Below are positions 1-8,509 of a stretch of 64,000 bases of DNA, in pieces (position 1 is the stretch's first letter; every line of letters starts with the position of its first letter). Origin of the DNA: Actinomadura sp. J1-007 (GTDB lineage: Bacteria; Actinomycetota; Actinomycetes; Streptosporangiales; Streptosporangiaceae); NCBI RefSeq assembly GCF_009793335.1, contig NZ_WING01000001.1, forward strand, positions 6,820,001 through 6,884,000. Direction: 5' to 3'. Below the pieces are notes generated by a model. The model searched no databases. It saw nothing but the letters and a program-made list of their open reading frames with translations, and was not told the DNA's origin. Position numbers and translations under genes: made by a program.

Positions 1-1
1 C

Positions 2-1375
2 GAGCACGTGGTCGAGAACGAGAAGGCTCTCGCCAAGGCCGGCGACGACCCGAAGAAGCGCCGCAAGGTCCAGCGCAAGAAGCCGCCGGAGGGCTTCGTC
101 GGCTGGGACGAGGACACCTTCACCAAGCTCCAGACCGCCGAGCCGGAGATGCTGCGCTCCCGGTTCCAGGTCAGCCACGCGATGCTGCTGTCGGTGATCG
201 CCCGTCCCGGCAACGCCTACGAGGCGATGAAGCGGCTGCTCACCGACAACCACGAGGAGCCCGCCGCCCGCCGCCGGCACATCTCCCGCGCCATCGCGAT
301 CTACCGTTCGCTGCTGGCGGGCGGCGTCGTGGAAACGCTGGAACAGCCCGACGAGCAGGGCCGGTACGCCCGGATCACGGTCGACCTCCAGGACGACTTC
401 GCGCTCAACCAGCCGCTGTCCACGTTCGCGCTCGCCACGTTCGAGATCCTGGACCCGTCCTCCCCGTCGTACGCGCTCGACGTCCTGTCGGTGATCGAGG
501 CGACCCTGGACGACCCGCGCCAGATCCTCGCCGCCCAGCTCAACAAGGTGCGCGGCGAGGCCGTCCAGGAGATGAAGGCCGAGGGCATCGAGTACGAGGA
601 GCGGATGGAGCTGCTCCAGGACGTCGACTACCCGAAGCCGATGGAGGAGGAGCTCGACGCCGCGTACGAGATCTACCGGGCCGGGCACCCGTGGGTGGGC
701 GACCACCCGCTGCGCCCGAAGTCGGTCGTCCGCGACATGTACGAGCGGGCGATGACGTTCACCGAGTACATCGGGTACTACGAGCTGGCGCGCGGCGAGG
801 GCCTCGTCCTGCGCTACCTGTCGGGGGCCTACAAGGCGCTCCAGCAGACCGTCCCGGAGTCGATCAAGACCGACGACCTGATCGACCTGATCGAGTGGCT
901 CGGCGAACTGGTCCGGCAGGTCGACTCGTCCCTGCTGGACGAGTGGGAGCAGCTCGCCAACCCGTCCGACGACCCGGACGAGGTGATCGAGGAGCGCGTC
1001 ACAAGGGTCACCGCCAACGCCCGCGCGTTCCGCGTCCTCGTGCGCAACGCGCTGTTCCGGCGGGTCGAGCTCGCCGCGCTCGAACGCTACGCCGAGCTCG
1101 GCGAGCTGGACCCCGACCTCGGCGCGGACGGCTGGCGCGAGGCCATGGACGCCTACTACGAGGAGCACGACGAGCTGCTGACCGGCCCGGACGCGCGCGG
1201 CCCGAAACTGCTGCAGATCGAGGAGGTCCCCGAGGACGCCCTGTGGCGCGTCCGCCAGGTCTTCCACGACCCGGCGGGCGACCACGACTGGGGCATCGAT
1301 GCCGAGGTCGACCTCGCCGGCTCCGACCAGTCCGGCCAGGCCGAGATCCGCGTAACCTCCATCAACCGCCTCTAA
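2..1375 (+). CDS. DEAD/DEAH-box helicase, DUF3516 C-terminal half (5' partial)
   Basis: The reading frame is open from base 2 and ends at TAA 1373-1375. The apparent GTG start at 8 is internal, because the frame continues off the left edge. The protein matches the C-terminal DUF3516 region of actinobacterial Ski2-like superfamily II helicases: a Lys/Arg-rich linker (KKRRKVQRKK), then SRFQVSHAMLLSVIARPGNA and a long acidic helical region ending in a short beta-rich tail. The ATPase motifs would lie upstream of the window. The family is thought to remodel RNA or nucleic acid using ATP. It is followed by more than 450 bp without a gene. The family call is by recognition of the characteristic C-terminal sequence; the substrate is unknown. 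Confidence 0.85.
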   Translation, partial: EHVVENEKALAKAGDDPKKRRKVQRKKPPEGFVGWDEDTFTKLQTAEPEMLRSRFQVSHAMLLSVIARPGNAYEAMKRLLTDNHEEPAARRRHISRAIAIYRSLLAGGVVETLEQPDEQGRYARITVDLQDDFALNQPLSTFALATFEILDPSSPSYALDVLSVIEATLDDPRQILAAQLNKVRGEAVQEMKAEGIEYEERMELLQDVDYPKPMEEELDAAYEIYRAGHPWVGDHPLRPKSVVRDMYERAMTFTEYIGYYELARGEGLVLRYLSGAYKALQQTVPESIKTDDLIDLIEWLGELVRQVDSSLLDEWEQLANPSDDPDEVIEERVTRVTANARAFRVLVRNALFRRVELAALERYAELGELDPDLGADGWREAMDAYYEEHDELLTGPDARGPKLLQIEEVPEDALWRVRQVFHDPAGDHDWGIDAEVDLAGSDQSGQAEIRVTSINRL

Positions 1376-1464
1376 CCCAGGCCGCGCGCCGCGAGGCCGT
1401 CGCAGGCCACGGCGTCCAACGCCTCTGCCCCCGGCCGCGCTCCCGCCGTGCCGGCCCGTAAGGT

Positions 1465-1668
1465 CCGCGCGCTGAACGCCTGCGCTAGCCGCGCGCTCTG
1501 GGCGCTCCTGTTGGGCACCGCGTGCTGGGCGCCCGTGTTGGACGCCGCGCGTTAAACGCCTGCGCTGGGCGCGCGTGCTGGACGCCCGCGCTGAACGCCC
1601 ACGCTGGACGCTGGGGCTGGGCGCCCGTGCGGGATCCCGCGCGCTGAACGCCCGTGCGGGACGCCGCG
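1465..1668. repeat. Degenerate 13-15 bp GC-rich tandem repeat
   Basis: About a dozen imperfect copies of a unit close to TGCTGGACGCCCG occur head to tail, with variants CGCTGAACGCC, TGTTGGACGCC, TGCTGGGCGCC and TGCGGGACGCC, and spacing that drifts between 11 and 15 bp. The array sits in the 467-bp gap between the helicase stop (1375) and the VOC gene end (1843). Open frames through it are low-complexity Ala/Arg strings with no start-site support, so they are not called. No other feature is visible in the rest of this gap. Confidence 0.6.
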
Positions 1669-1842
1669 CACCCCGGGGCGGGCCGTGCGTTGCATGTCGT
1701 ACGCCGCGAAGCGCGTACTGCGGCTGCGAGGCCCGGCCCGCGCGCCTTGAGCCGCCACGGGCCAGGGCCAGGACGCCCAGCGCCCCGGAGTCCCCCACCC
1801 CGCGGCTTGGACCTCTGGCCCGTGGCTCGTGTGGTCGGGGGG

Positions 1843-2226
1843 TCAGGAAGGCCAGCCGCCGTAGGGGACGGTGAGGAGTTCCATGCTGTGGCCGTCCGGG
1901 TCGGGGAAGTAGACGCCCCGGCCGCCGTCGCGGGTGTTGATCTCGCCGGGACGGCCGCCGCCGGGGTCGGCGTGGTAGCCGCAGCCCGCCTCCTTGACGC
2001 GGGCGAACATCGCGTCGAACTCGTCCTCGCTGACCAGGAACGCGCAGTGGTGCGGGTGGAACCCCGCGGCGTCCATGAAGTCGATCGTCACCCCGTTGGA
2101 GATCTTGACCGGGATGAACGGCCCGTACTGCGGCGCGGGCACCAGGCCGAGGATTCCCGCGAGGAACGAGGCGGAGGCGTGCTTGTCGGTGGCCGGGACG
2201 ATGATGTGGTCGAGAACGGCGGGCAT
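1843..2226 (-). CDS. VOC-family (glyoxalase/bleomycin-resistance-type) protein
   Basis: A 127-residue single-domain vicinal oxygen chelate protein. It begins MPAVLDHIIVPATDK, has a central NGVTIDFMD and HHCAFLV, and ends YFPDPDGHSMELL, the usual beta-alpha-beta-beta-beta VOC pattern with His and Glu ligand candidates. The ATG at 2226 is preceded by GAGGAAGG eight bases upstream and is chosen over an upstream in-frame start that would add 60 non-conserved residues. The VOC fold covers lyases, dioxygenases and resistance proteins; nothing here fixes the substrate. It is monocistronic, transcribed toward the helicase. Confidence 0.85.
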   Translation of the reverse strand: MPAVLDHIIVPATDKHASASFLAGILGLVPAPQYGPFIPVKISNGVTIDFMDAAGFHPHHCAFLVSEDEFDAMFARVKEAGCGYHADPGGGRPGEINTRDGGRGVYFPDPDGHSMELLTVPYGGWPS

Positions 2227-2321
2227 CGGATGACCTTCCTCGTTGTCGGCTCCCTCCGAGTCTGCGGGCTCGACCGCGCTTGAGGTCAAGCCCGCGGACC
2301 ATCCGGGAGAGCCACCGTTGT

Positions 2322-2335
2322 TGAGTGGGCACTCA
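2322..2335. promoter_or_regulatory. Palindrome TGAGTG-GG-CACTCA upstream of the VOC gene
   Basis: A perfect six-base inverted repeat with a 2-bp centre lies about 95 bp upstream of the VOC start. It has the size and symmetry of a TetR-family operator. No TetR gene is adjacent, so the regulator is unknown and the role is an inference. Confidence 0.35.
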
Positions 2336-2571
2336 CTCAGAACTGTAGACGACGGAGCGGCGGATGTCACCGCCACCCGTTCGGAGGGCACGGAGCGACT
2401 GATCACTTTCCGTCATGAACTGTAACAGAAAATGGTCTTTACTGTACGGGTCGGATCCTGCATCATCGCTCCTGTGATTGTTTGCCACCTGGCAAAAGTC
2501 GGTCGTGCTCACCGGTAAGACGTGATCGACGCATTCCTTGTCCGCTCCCCGCCTGAGCCTTTGCGAGTTGT

Positions 2572-2781
2572 GTGCTGGTCTTTGATTCCGCCCACCTGAA
2601 CCGGCTCCAGGAAGACGGGCTGGCGTGCGTGGTGTGTGACAAGCGCTTCCCGCTGCCCGCCCTGACGGTGGGCGTCTCGTCGGCCTCCTCCCCGGTACGG
2701 GCGTGTGAGGAATGCGCCCTGCTCCTGGAGCCTCCGGCCGACCCGACGACGCCTCGTCCGGGCCCGTCCCCCGACCGTTAA
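2572..2781 (+). CDS. Small cysteine-pair protein (zinc-ribbon-like)
   Basis: A 69-residue protein starting at GTG 2572 with two CxxC motifs, ACVVCDK near residue 20 and ACEECALL near residue 46. They are spaced as in the small zinc-ribbon proteins common in actinomycetes (type LNRL..GLACVVC...C..C). The C-terminus is Pro-rich and probably disordered. The Shine-Dalgarno is weak and the function unknown. It stands alone between the VOC gene and the Rhs gene, in the same direction as the latter. Confidence 0.5.
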   Translation: MLVFDSAHLNRLQEDGLACVVCDKRFPLPALTVGVSSASSPVRACEECALLLEPPADPTTPRPGPSPDR

Positions 2782-2943
2782 CCGGGAGCTTTCCCCCTCC
2801 CGGATATTTCGCCTTCCCCGCGGGCGCAGCAGTACCGCCGCTCATTCTCCTCGCCTTGCCCATTTCCCGAAGGAAAAGCGTCTCGGGCGGCCGCCGAGGA
2901 GCCGACTGGTCGAACAATGCCCCGAAGGAAAGGAAGATCCCTG

Positions 2944-5900
2944 GTGTTAAGACGTTCTGTCGTGTGGGTCGCCGTTTCGGCGCTCGCCCTCACCGGCCTG
3001 GCAACGCCCGCCGCCGCCCACGCCCAGGCGCCCGCCGCGGCCGGGCCGTACCGGTTCCAGCATCTGTATCCCGAGCTGGGCTCGCCCCACGCCTCGAACC
3101 CGAAGCTGGGTCCGTCCCACCGGGCCGGGGTGCGGCTGGTCAGCCCGGGCACGGTCGGTGACCCGGCCAAGACGAAGATCCCGGCCCGTGCGCCGTCGGG
3201 AGCGGGCAACGCTGGCCGTCCGGCGGCGAAGCCCGCTGTGGCGGCGTCGGTGCCGGTGGGGATCGGGCCGGTGCGCAACGGCACGTTCCTGTCGTTCAAT
3301 CTGGCCGACTACCTGCAACTGAAGGTGAACGTCGGGTCGGGGAACGCGATGGTGCGCACCACCGACATGTCGCTGCCGGGCATCGGCGGGAACGTGACCG
3401 TCGGCGCGGCCTACAACAGCCTGCTGCACGCCGCCGACGTGGCCACCGGCGTCATCTCGCCCGGCTGGCGTACACGGCTCGGCCAGGACGTGCGGCTGTA
3501 CAAGAACAGCGGCAACTCGGTCACCATGACCGGCCCGGACGGCACGTCCGGGGTGTTCACCGTCTCCGGTTCGGGCTACTCCACGCCCAAGGAGTTCAAG
3601 GGCGACCTGGTCAACCAGTCCGGCGGCGGCTGGAAGTACACCGACCACGGCTCCGGCAGCGATTCGTACTTCAACGCCTCGGGGCTGCCGACCAAGGTCG
3701 AGGACCGCAACGGCAACACCACCGACTTCGGCTACACCTCGGGCAACGTCTCCACGATCACCTACAAGCCCAAGGGCGAGACGTCCGGCCGGGTCATCAA
3801 GGTCGGCATGTACGACGGCGAGCACATCAACTCCTACACCCAGGACAAGGCGGGCGGCGGCAACCGCATCGCGGCCTACAGCTACGACACCTCCAACCGG
3901 CTGATCCAGGTCCAGGAGCCCGCGGGTGAGGTCGCCAAGTTCGGCTACGACGCCTCGGGGAACCTGAACTCCATCACCAACGGCAAGGGCGCGGTCACCC
4001 AGCTCGCCTACGACGGCAACCATCGGGTGCTGTCGGTGACCCGCGTCGGGGAGTCGGTCAGCCAGGTGACCCGGCTGGCGTACGCCTCCGACACCCAGTC
4101 GCAGGTCGCCGATCCCAACACCGACCAGTCCAAGCCCGTCGCCGACGTTCCGCACACCACCTACACGCTCAACTCCAACGATCGGGTCACCAAGACCGTC
4201 GACCCGGCCGGCAAGACCCGTTCCAAGACCTACACCCCGTTCAGCGACGTCGCCTCCTACGAGAACGCCAACCAGGGGATGACCACCAACACCTTCGGCG
4301 CCAACGGCGGCGAGTCCCAGACCAAGTCGGCCTCCCCGACCGGCGCGTCGGGAACGGCCGCCTACGGCAACTCGCCCACCAGCCAGAACCCGACCGCCGC
4401 CTACCAGCCCTCGGCGGGCACCGACACCCAGGGCAACTCCACCGCGTTCACCTACGACGGCCCCGGCAACCTGAACTCGGCCAAGAACGCCCTGGCCGCC
4501 GAAGCCAAGCTGTCCTACAACTCCGACGGCACCGTCAAGGACTCCACCGACCCGGGCAACGGCTCCAACTCGGCCACCTACGGCTACGACGGCAACCACC
4601 AGCTCACCTCGGTGACACCGCCGACCGGCAACACCCTGAAGAAGAAGACCTTCACCTACGACGGGTACGGGCGGCTGGCCACCGCCACCGACGGCAACGG
4701 CAAGAAGACCACCTACACCTACGACGCCAACGACCGCGTCCTGACCATCGCCTACTCCGACGGCACCCCGACCGTCACCTACACCTACGACAAGGCCGGC
4801 AACCTCAAACTCCGCACCGACGCCACCGGCACCACCACCTGGTCGTACACCCAGCGCAACCTGCTGGCCGCCCGCCACTCCACCTCCGGTGGCGGCGAGA
4901 TCGACTGGCAGTACGACCCGACCGGCAACCTGGTCAACCAGCTCAACACCGCCGGCACCCTGCACTACGTGCACTCCACCCGCAACCTGCTGGCCAGCAT
5001 GACGGACTACGCCGGCAAGAAGTGGGAGTTCGACTACGACGACGACGGCAACCGCACCCACACCTACTTCAACAAGACCTCCGACACCGCCTGGTCGATG
5101 CACACCAAGCACAGCTACGACGACTCCGGCCGCATCACCCGGATCGTCACCTCGCGCGCGAACGACGACTCCAAGATCGTCTCGGACGTCTCGTACTGCT
5201 ACTCCAAGCGCGGAACGGCGACCAGTTGCGACACCGGCAAGTCCAACGACACCGGCCTGCGCCAGTGGTCCAAGAACAACGTGTCGGGCACCATCAGCGA
5301 CTACACCTACGACAAGGGCAACCGCCTCACCAAGGCCACCAACACCGCCGGCCACGACTACGCCTACGACTACGACCAGCGCGGCAACCGCACCACCGTC
5401 ACGACCGATGGCACCCAGTCCCAGTCGCTGACCTACAACTCCGCCAACCAGGCCACCACCTCCGGCGAGTCCTACGACGCCGCGGGCAACCTCACCGCCA
5501 CCACCGGCTCGGGCGGCCTCAACGGCACCTACAACGGCGCCGGGCAGACCACCCAGTTCACCAAGGGCACCACCACGATCCCGTTCGGCTACGCGGGCTC
5601 CGACCAATCCGAAATGGTCACCGCCAAGGGCGCCAGCCTCGTCTACGGACGTTCCGGCAGCACCAGCGCCGGAATCGTCTCCTACACCAACGGCAGCACG
5701 TCGGTGTGGATGATCCACGACAGCACCGGCACCCCCATCGGCTATTCCTACAACTCCAACTCCTATGCCTTCGGCACCGACGGCCTTGGCTCGATCACCT
5801 CGATCGTCTCCCCGTCGGGCACCCAGGCCGCCGCCTACACCTATGGGCCGTACGGCGAGACCACCGCCGACAATGGCTGGCAAGCCGCCATCAACCTCAT

Positions 5901-6393
5901 CCGCTACACCGGCGGCTTCCACGAACCCAACACCGGACTGGTCAAACTCGGCCAGCGCTTCTACGACACCGGCCGAGGCCGCTTCACCCAACAAGACGCC
6001 ATCAACACCATCGGCAACCCCAAGAACGGCAACCGCTACACGTACTCAGGCGACGACCCCACCAACAACACCGATCCCACCGGAGCCATCTACGACAAGA
6101 TCAGCGTCGGCGGATGCGCCATCGTCTGCGCCAGTGTCGGCGTGGCTTTCGGGGACGGCGGAATCAGCCCCACCGCCGGTTTGGGTGTCGGCCCCGAAGG
6201 AGGCGTCGACGTTGAAGTGACCGCCAACACCGGAGAAGTCGAGTCCGCCGTGACCGGCAACGCCCAGTGCAGTGGCCCGGGCGTCACCGGCGGGGGAGAG
6301 GTCAATCTCGCGACCGGCGATGTGGGCGCGAACGCCGGAGCCACCACCGGAACCGAGTACGGCTGCAATGTCGGGATAGAGGCAACTCTCTGA
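2944..6393 (+). CDS. Secreted Rhs/YD-repeat protein with variable C-terminal tip
   Basis: About 1149 residues. The N-terminus is a signal peptide (LRRSVVWVAVSALALTGL... ending near ATPAAAHAQA). Residues about 250-950 are YD repeats (YGYDGNHQLTSV, FTYDGYGRLATATD, YTYDANDRVL and many more). The Rhs core signature GLVKLGQRFYDTGRGRF begins near residue 1000 and the junction DPTG is at about 1044. After it comes a roughly 100-residue Gly/Val-rich tip with four Cys (about 1058, 1062, 1109, 1141) that I do not recognise as a known toxin domain. GTG 2944 is chosen because AGGAAAGGAAG precedes it; ATG 2917 has no such site. Codon 2 is TTA, rare in such genomes. Rhs proteins are polymorphic-toxin or surface shells; toxicity here is inference. 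Confidence 0.9.
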   Translation: MLRRSVVWVAVSALALTGLATPAAAHAQAPAAAGPYRFQHLYPELGSPHASNPKLGPSHRAGVRLVSPGTVGDPAKTKIPARAPSGAGNAGRPAAKPAVAASVPVGIGPVRNGTFLSFNLADYLQLKVNVGSGNAMVRTTDMSLPGIGGNVTVGAAYNSLLHAADVATGVISPGWRTRLGQDVRLYKNSGNSVTMTGPDGTSGVFTVSGSGYSTPKEFKGDLVNQSGGGWKYTDHGSGSDSYFNASGLPTKVEDRNGNTTDFGYTSGNVSTITYKPKGETSGRVIKVGMYDGEHINSYTQDKAGGGNRIAAYSYDTSNRLIQVQEPAGEVAKFGYDASGNLNSITNGKGAVTQLAYDGNHRVLSVTRVGESVSQVTRLAYASDTQSQVADPNTDQSKPVADVPHTTYTLNSNDRVTKTVDPAGKTRSKTYTPFSDVASYENANQGMTTNTFGANGGESQTKSASPTGASGTAAYGNSPTSQNPTAAYQPSAGTDTQGNSTAFTYDGPGNLNSAKNALAAEAKLSYNSDGTVKDSTDPGNGSNSATYGYDGNHQLTSVTPPTGNTLKKKTFTYDGYGRLATATDGNGKKTTYTYDANDRVLTIAYSDGTPTVTYTYDKAGNLKLRTDATGTTTWSYTQRNLLAARHSTSGGGEIDWQYDPTGNLVNQLNTAGTLHYVHSTRNLLASMTDYAGKKWEFDYDDDGNRTHTYFNKTSDTAWSMHTKHSYDDSGRITRIVTSRANDDSKIVSDVSYCYSKRGTATSCDTGKSNDTGLRQWSKNNVSGTISDYTYDKGNRLTKATNTAGHDYAYDYDQRGNRTTVTTDGTQSQSLTYNSANQATTSGESYDAAGNLTATTGSGGLNGTYNGAGQTTQFTKGTTTIPFGYAGSDQSEMVTAKGASLVYGRSGSTSAGIVSYTNGSTSVWMIHDSTGTPIGYSYNSNSYAFGTDGLGSITSIVSPSGTQAAAYTYGPYGETTADNGWQAAINLIRYTGGFHEPNTGLVKLGQRFYDTGRGRFTQQDAINTIGNPKNGNRYTYSGDDPTNNTDPTGAIYDKISVGGCAIVCASVGVAFGDGGISPTAGLGVGPEGGVDVEVTANTGEVESAVTGNAQCSGPGVTGGGEVNLATGDVGANAGATTGTEYGCNVGIEATL

Positions 6394-6405
6394 CATGTTC
6401 CAGCT

Positions 6406-6445
6406 GAACTGTCCCGGCGCCGAGTCCATCGGGCCGGGACAGTTC
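6406..6445. terminator. Bidirectional hairpin terminator
   Basis: A perfect 13-bp stem (GAACTGTCCCGGC and its complement) with a 14-nt loop lies 12 bp after the Rhs stop codon. It sits between two convergent transcription units, the Rhs gene and the small membrane-protein genes on the minus strand. Confidence 0.85.
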
Positions 6446-6488
6446 ATATCCGGTACTGGAAAGAGCACTCAGAGGAGCGGGAATGGCT

Positions 6489-6623
6489 CTAGCGCTTCCT
6501 CTTGAGCAGGCTGTAGAGCCAGCTCGCGAAGATGAGCACCATGAGGACGACTATGATCCCGATCAGTATCGGATTGTTTCCCAGGCCGTTGCCTGCCAGC
6601 ACTCCATCGCCGTACGAACTCAT
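6489..6623 (-). CDS. 44-residue single-TM microprotein
   Basis: ATG 6623 to TAG 6489 gives 44 residues: a polar N-terminus MSSYGDGVLAGNGLGNN, one hydrophobic helix ILIGIIVVLMVLIFASW, and a basic end LLKRKR, which suggests an N-out/C-in topology. GAAAGGCG precedes the start. It lies 57 bp downstream of the next minus-strand gene (6681-6893), so the two probably share a transcript, and it ends at the Rhs terminator. Function unknown; it belongs to a series of tiny membrane proteins beside the Rhs gene. Confidence 0.6.
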   Translation of the reverse strand: MSSYGDGVLAGNGLGNNPILIGIIVVLMVLIFASWLYSLLKRKR

Positions 6624-6680
6624 AGGTCGCCTTTCGAGGGTCGAAGCCGTTCTTGGCGTCCGAGGCCAGCCCGATGGGGG

Positions 6681-6893
6681 CTAGAGGATGCGTCCGGGGC
6701 TCTTCTTCCGCCCGTCGGCACCGTAGGGCTCGTCCCAGCCCTTGCTGGCATAGAGCCTGTTGACGCGGGGGCGCATGCGGGGCGGGACCCAGTTCAACGC
6801 GGGGCCGGGCCCGCCAGTGCGCATCCGTACGAAACTGATCACCACGATCACCAGCATGAAGACCGCGACGCCGATGAAGAGTGCCGTTCCCAT
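6681..6893 (-). CDS. 70-residue single-TM protein
   Basis: ATG 6893 is preceded by GAGGCG. The protein has an N-terminal helix (TALFIGVAVFMLVIVVISFV, residues 3-22) followed by a basic, Pro/Gly/Trp-containing cytoplasmic-type tail (NWVPPRMRPRVNRLYASKGW). It is the first gene of a two-gene unit with the 44-residue protein downstream. No family is recognised. Its position next to a polymorphic-toxin-like gene makes an immunity or accessory role possible, but the convergent orientation does not support direct co-expression with the Rhs gene. Confidence 0.6.
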   Translation of the reverse strand: MGTALFIGVAVFMLVIVVISFVRMRTGGPGPALNWVPPRMRPRVNRLYASKGWDEPYGADGRKKSPGRIL

Positions 6894-7273
6894 GAGTCAC
6901 GCCTCGCAGGTTCGAATGACCGGAACCATGCTATTCCCCCAGAAGCAGACCAAACCACCGGTCGCGGTCATCACCGGCGCGTAGGTCTGCGCCCCCGCAC
7001 CGCGACGCGCGGCCGGCAGCACCAGCACCGCACCCAGCAGGAACTGCCCACCGCCGTGCAGCCCGATCACGCAGCCGGTTACCGCCGCACCCGCAGCACC
7101 TCCCGAGCCCGTGGCCGCGCCCCCTTCCCTGCCGCCTGCCCAATCTCTGATTCTCGCCTCTGGCTACGGCACCGTGGCCGAGGAGGCTACCTCTGTCGGT
7201 GGTTGCGCATTGGCGTCGCCAGCAGCATGCATGTATCTCGACAAGAACGTCCTTGCTCCCACTTGAGGTCAAT
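6894..7273. other. Gap with a possible decayed membrane-protein remnant
   Basis: No intact gene is seen. On the minus strand, from about 7150 to 6932, one frame reads a Gly/Ala-rich then hydrophobic segment (GCVIGLHGGGQFLLGAVLVL ... GGLVCFWGN, stop) that resembles the end of a small membrane protein, but it has no credible start or ribosome site. The remainder is featureless apart from the 5' region of the next gene. Confidence 0.3.
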
Positions 7274-7522
7274 ATGACTCCCAAGAGATCCCAGCACCTT
7301 TCCGTACGTCCGCTCGTCCAACTGTCTCTCTGGTTCCTTGTGGCTGGGATAGCCCTAGTCCTCGCCTCAGTGTCAATTTGGACAGGGATGGCAGAAGGCG
7401 ACTGGGGCATCGCCTGGGGATGCCTGATCGTGGGTGTCGGCTCGAACATCCTAGGTATATGCTTCATGCACGGTGCCCTCTCTTGGCGCAAGAAGCGGAA
7501 CTCGAAAGCGCGTTCCGAATGA
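7274..7522 (+). CDS. Small two-TM protein (paralogue of 8510-8737)
   Basis: ATG 7274 with GAGG five bases upstream gives 82 residues. An N-terminal basic segment is followed by two hydrophobic helices (WFLVAGIALVLASVSIW and GCLIVGVGSNILGICF) and a basic tail RKKRNSK. The stretch IWTGMAEGDWGIAWGCLIVG matches IWTGVSAGDWSIATACLLVG of the protein at 8510, so the two are paralogues, and their upstream DNA shares AAGAACGTCCT and CTTGAGG. Function unknown. Confidence 0.65.
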   Translation: MTPKRSQHLSVRPLVQLSLWFLVAGIALVLASVSIWTGMAEGDWGIAWGCLIVGVGSNILGICFMHGALSWRKKRNSKARSE

Positions 7523-8039
7523 GCAACTATGCGCCCTGAACCCCCTGGATCTCCCCGCCTGTGCTCGGTCACCACTCGGATGCAGGCGAGGGCCTTAATA
7601 CGTCCAAGTAAGACGGCTACTCGTCTGTGTGTCACGACGACTCAGAAGCCTGGCGCGATCGCCGGTTCTGTGGGAAATGAGCTCCTCGCATTCGTTGACC
7701 GCTCCCGATGGCGGAGCCTTGTACCGGGGACAACCTGCTCGATGTCGCCAGCGACGACGAGCACGGCACGCCGACCGACGTCGACGAACAGTGGACCGCC
7801 TGCGAACGCCCGCCCGGCTACCTGGCCGAATCCCGGAAACTGGCCACCTGGGCGCACTGCCATCACGCGAAATGCTCTGGGATTGAGATTTCGGTCTGCC
7901 GTCGGGCCGTCGGTGGAGGCGTAGTTCTGGCGGGGGTCGCCGCATCCGGGGTTGTGCGATCGGTGGAGGCGGCTGTGGCCCTCGGAGTGAATCCGCTGGC
8001 TGACCGAACGACTCGGCACCCAACGAAAAGGACAGAATC
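7523..8039. other. 517-bp stretch without a confident gene
   Basis: One plus-strand frame starting at ATG 7708 contains an acidic segment (DNLLDVASDDEHGTPTDVDE) followed by RPPGYLAESRKLATWAHC. It runs into unlikely sequence and overlaps the next gene. It could be a fragment of a lost gene. No repeat or hairpin of note was seen. Confidence 0.3.
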
Positions 8040-8309
8040 GTGGACCTGTGGCGCCCCAAGCGGGACGTGCCGGACTCGGCACTGATGCCCACCTATAAAT
8101 ACGGTCTGTTCATGACTGGGTTCCTGCTGGCCGCCGTAGGGCTCACTCTGCTTCTCATTGCGTTCATCGCCGAATGGGTGCCGAACGGCAACATTGTCAT
8201 AGAGATCGTGATGGGCATCGGAACACTAAGCAGCTATTGGCTGGCGTACCTGGGCCTGAAAATGGTTATGTACGCGCGTCGACGGCACGGCCGCCATAGT
8301 AATGAATGA
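8040..8309 (+). CDS. Small two-TM protein
   Basis: GTG 8040 is preceded by AAAAGGACAG at the right distance. The 89-residue product has a short cytoplasmic start (MDLWRPKRDVPDS), two hydrophobic helices (GLFMTGFLLAAVGLTLLLIA; IVIEIVMGIGTLSSYWLAYL) and a basic His/Arg tail (MYARRRHGRHSNE). The architecture is the same as its neighbours at 7274 and 8510 although identity is low. It is followed immediately by the orphan Rhs core fragment at 8354. Function unknown. Confidence 0.6.
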   Translation: MDLWRPKRDVPDSALMPTYKYGLFMTGFLLAAVGLTLLLIAFIAEWVPNGNIVIEIVMGIGTLSSYWLAYLGLKMVMYARRRHGRHSNE

Positions 8310-8353
8310 TCGGCATATGTGTGTCCGATACTGGATCGTGCCCTATGTCAACG

Positions 8354-8404
8354 GCCGCCTACACCTACGGGCCGTACGGCGAGACCACCGCCGACAACGG
8401 CTGG
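8354..8404 (+). pseudogene. Orphan 51-bp fragment of the Rhs core
   Basis: These 51 bases match 5830-5880 inside the Rhs gene with only two differences, both C for T at codon third positions. The encoded segment is AAYTYGPYGETTADNGW, part of the conserved Rhs core just before the tip. No Rhs reading frame continues on either side. This is a relic of recombination or of a lost second Rhs copy. Confidence 0.85.
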
Positions 8405-8509
8405 CGCGGGAAATCGGTTGGCGTCGCTCTCACCGAGTGCGTCACCCGGAGTGGGTAGCAGCCTGTACCTAGGGAAGAACGTCCTGACGCTGCCTTGAGG
8501 GAAGAGAAG

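Noticed and set aside
1465..1668. Tandem repeat considered as a CRISPR array
   Set aside because: Units are degenerate, 11-15 bp, with no unique spacers and no cas genes.
2947..5994. Long minus-strand open frame opposite the Rhs gene
   Set aside because: It is a Gly/Val-rich shadow of the repetitive Rhs gene with no start site or known domain.
6931..7635. 234-residue minus-strand frame across the small-gene region
   Set aside because: No ribosome site, no coherent domain, and it overlaps the better supported gene at 7274.
7708..8085. 125-residue plus-strand frame
   Set aside because: An acidic segment looks protein-like, but the second half is not and it overlaps the well-supported gene at 8040; at most a fragment.
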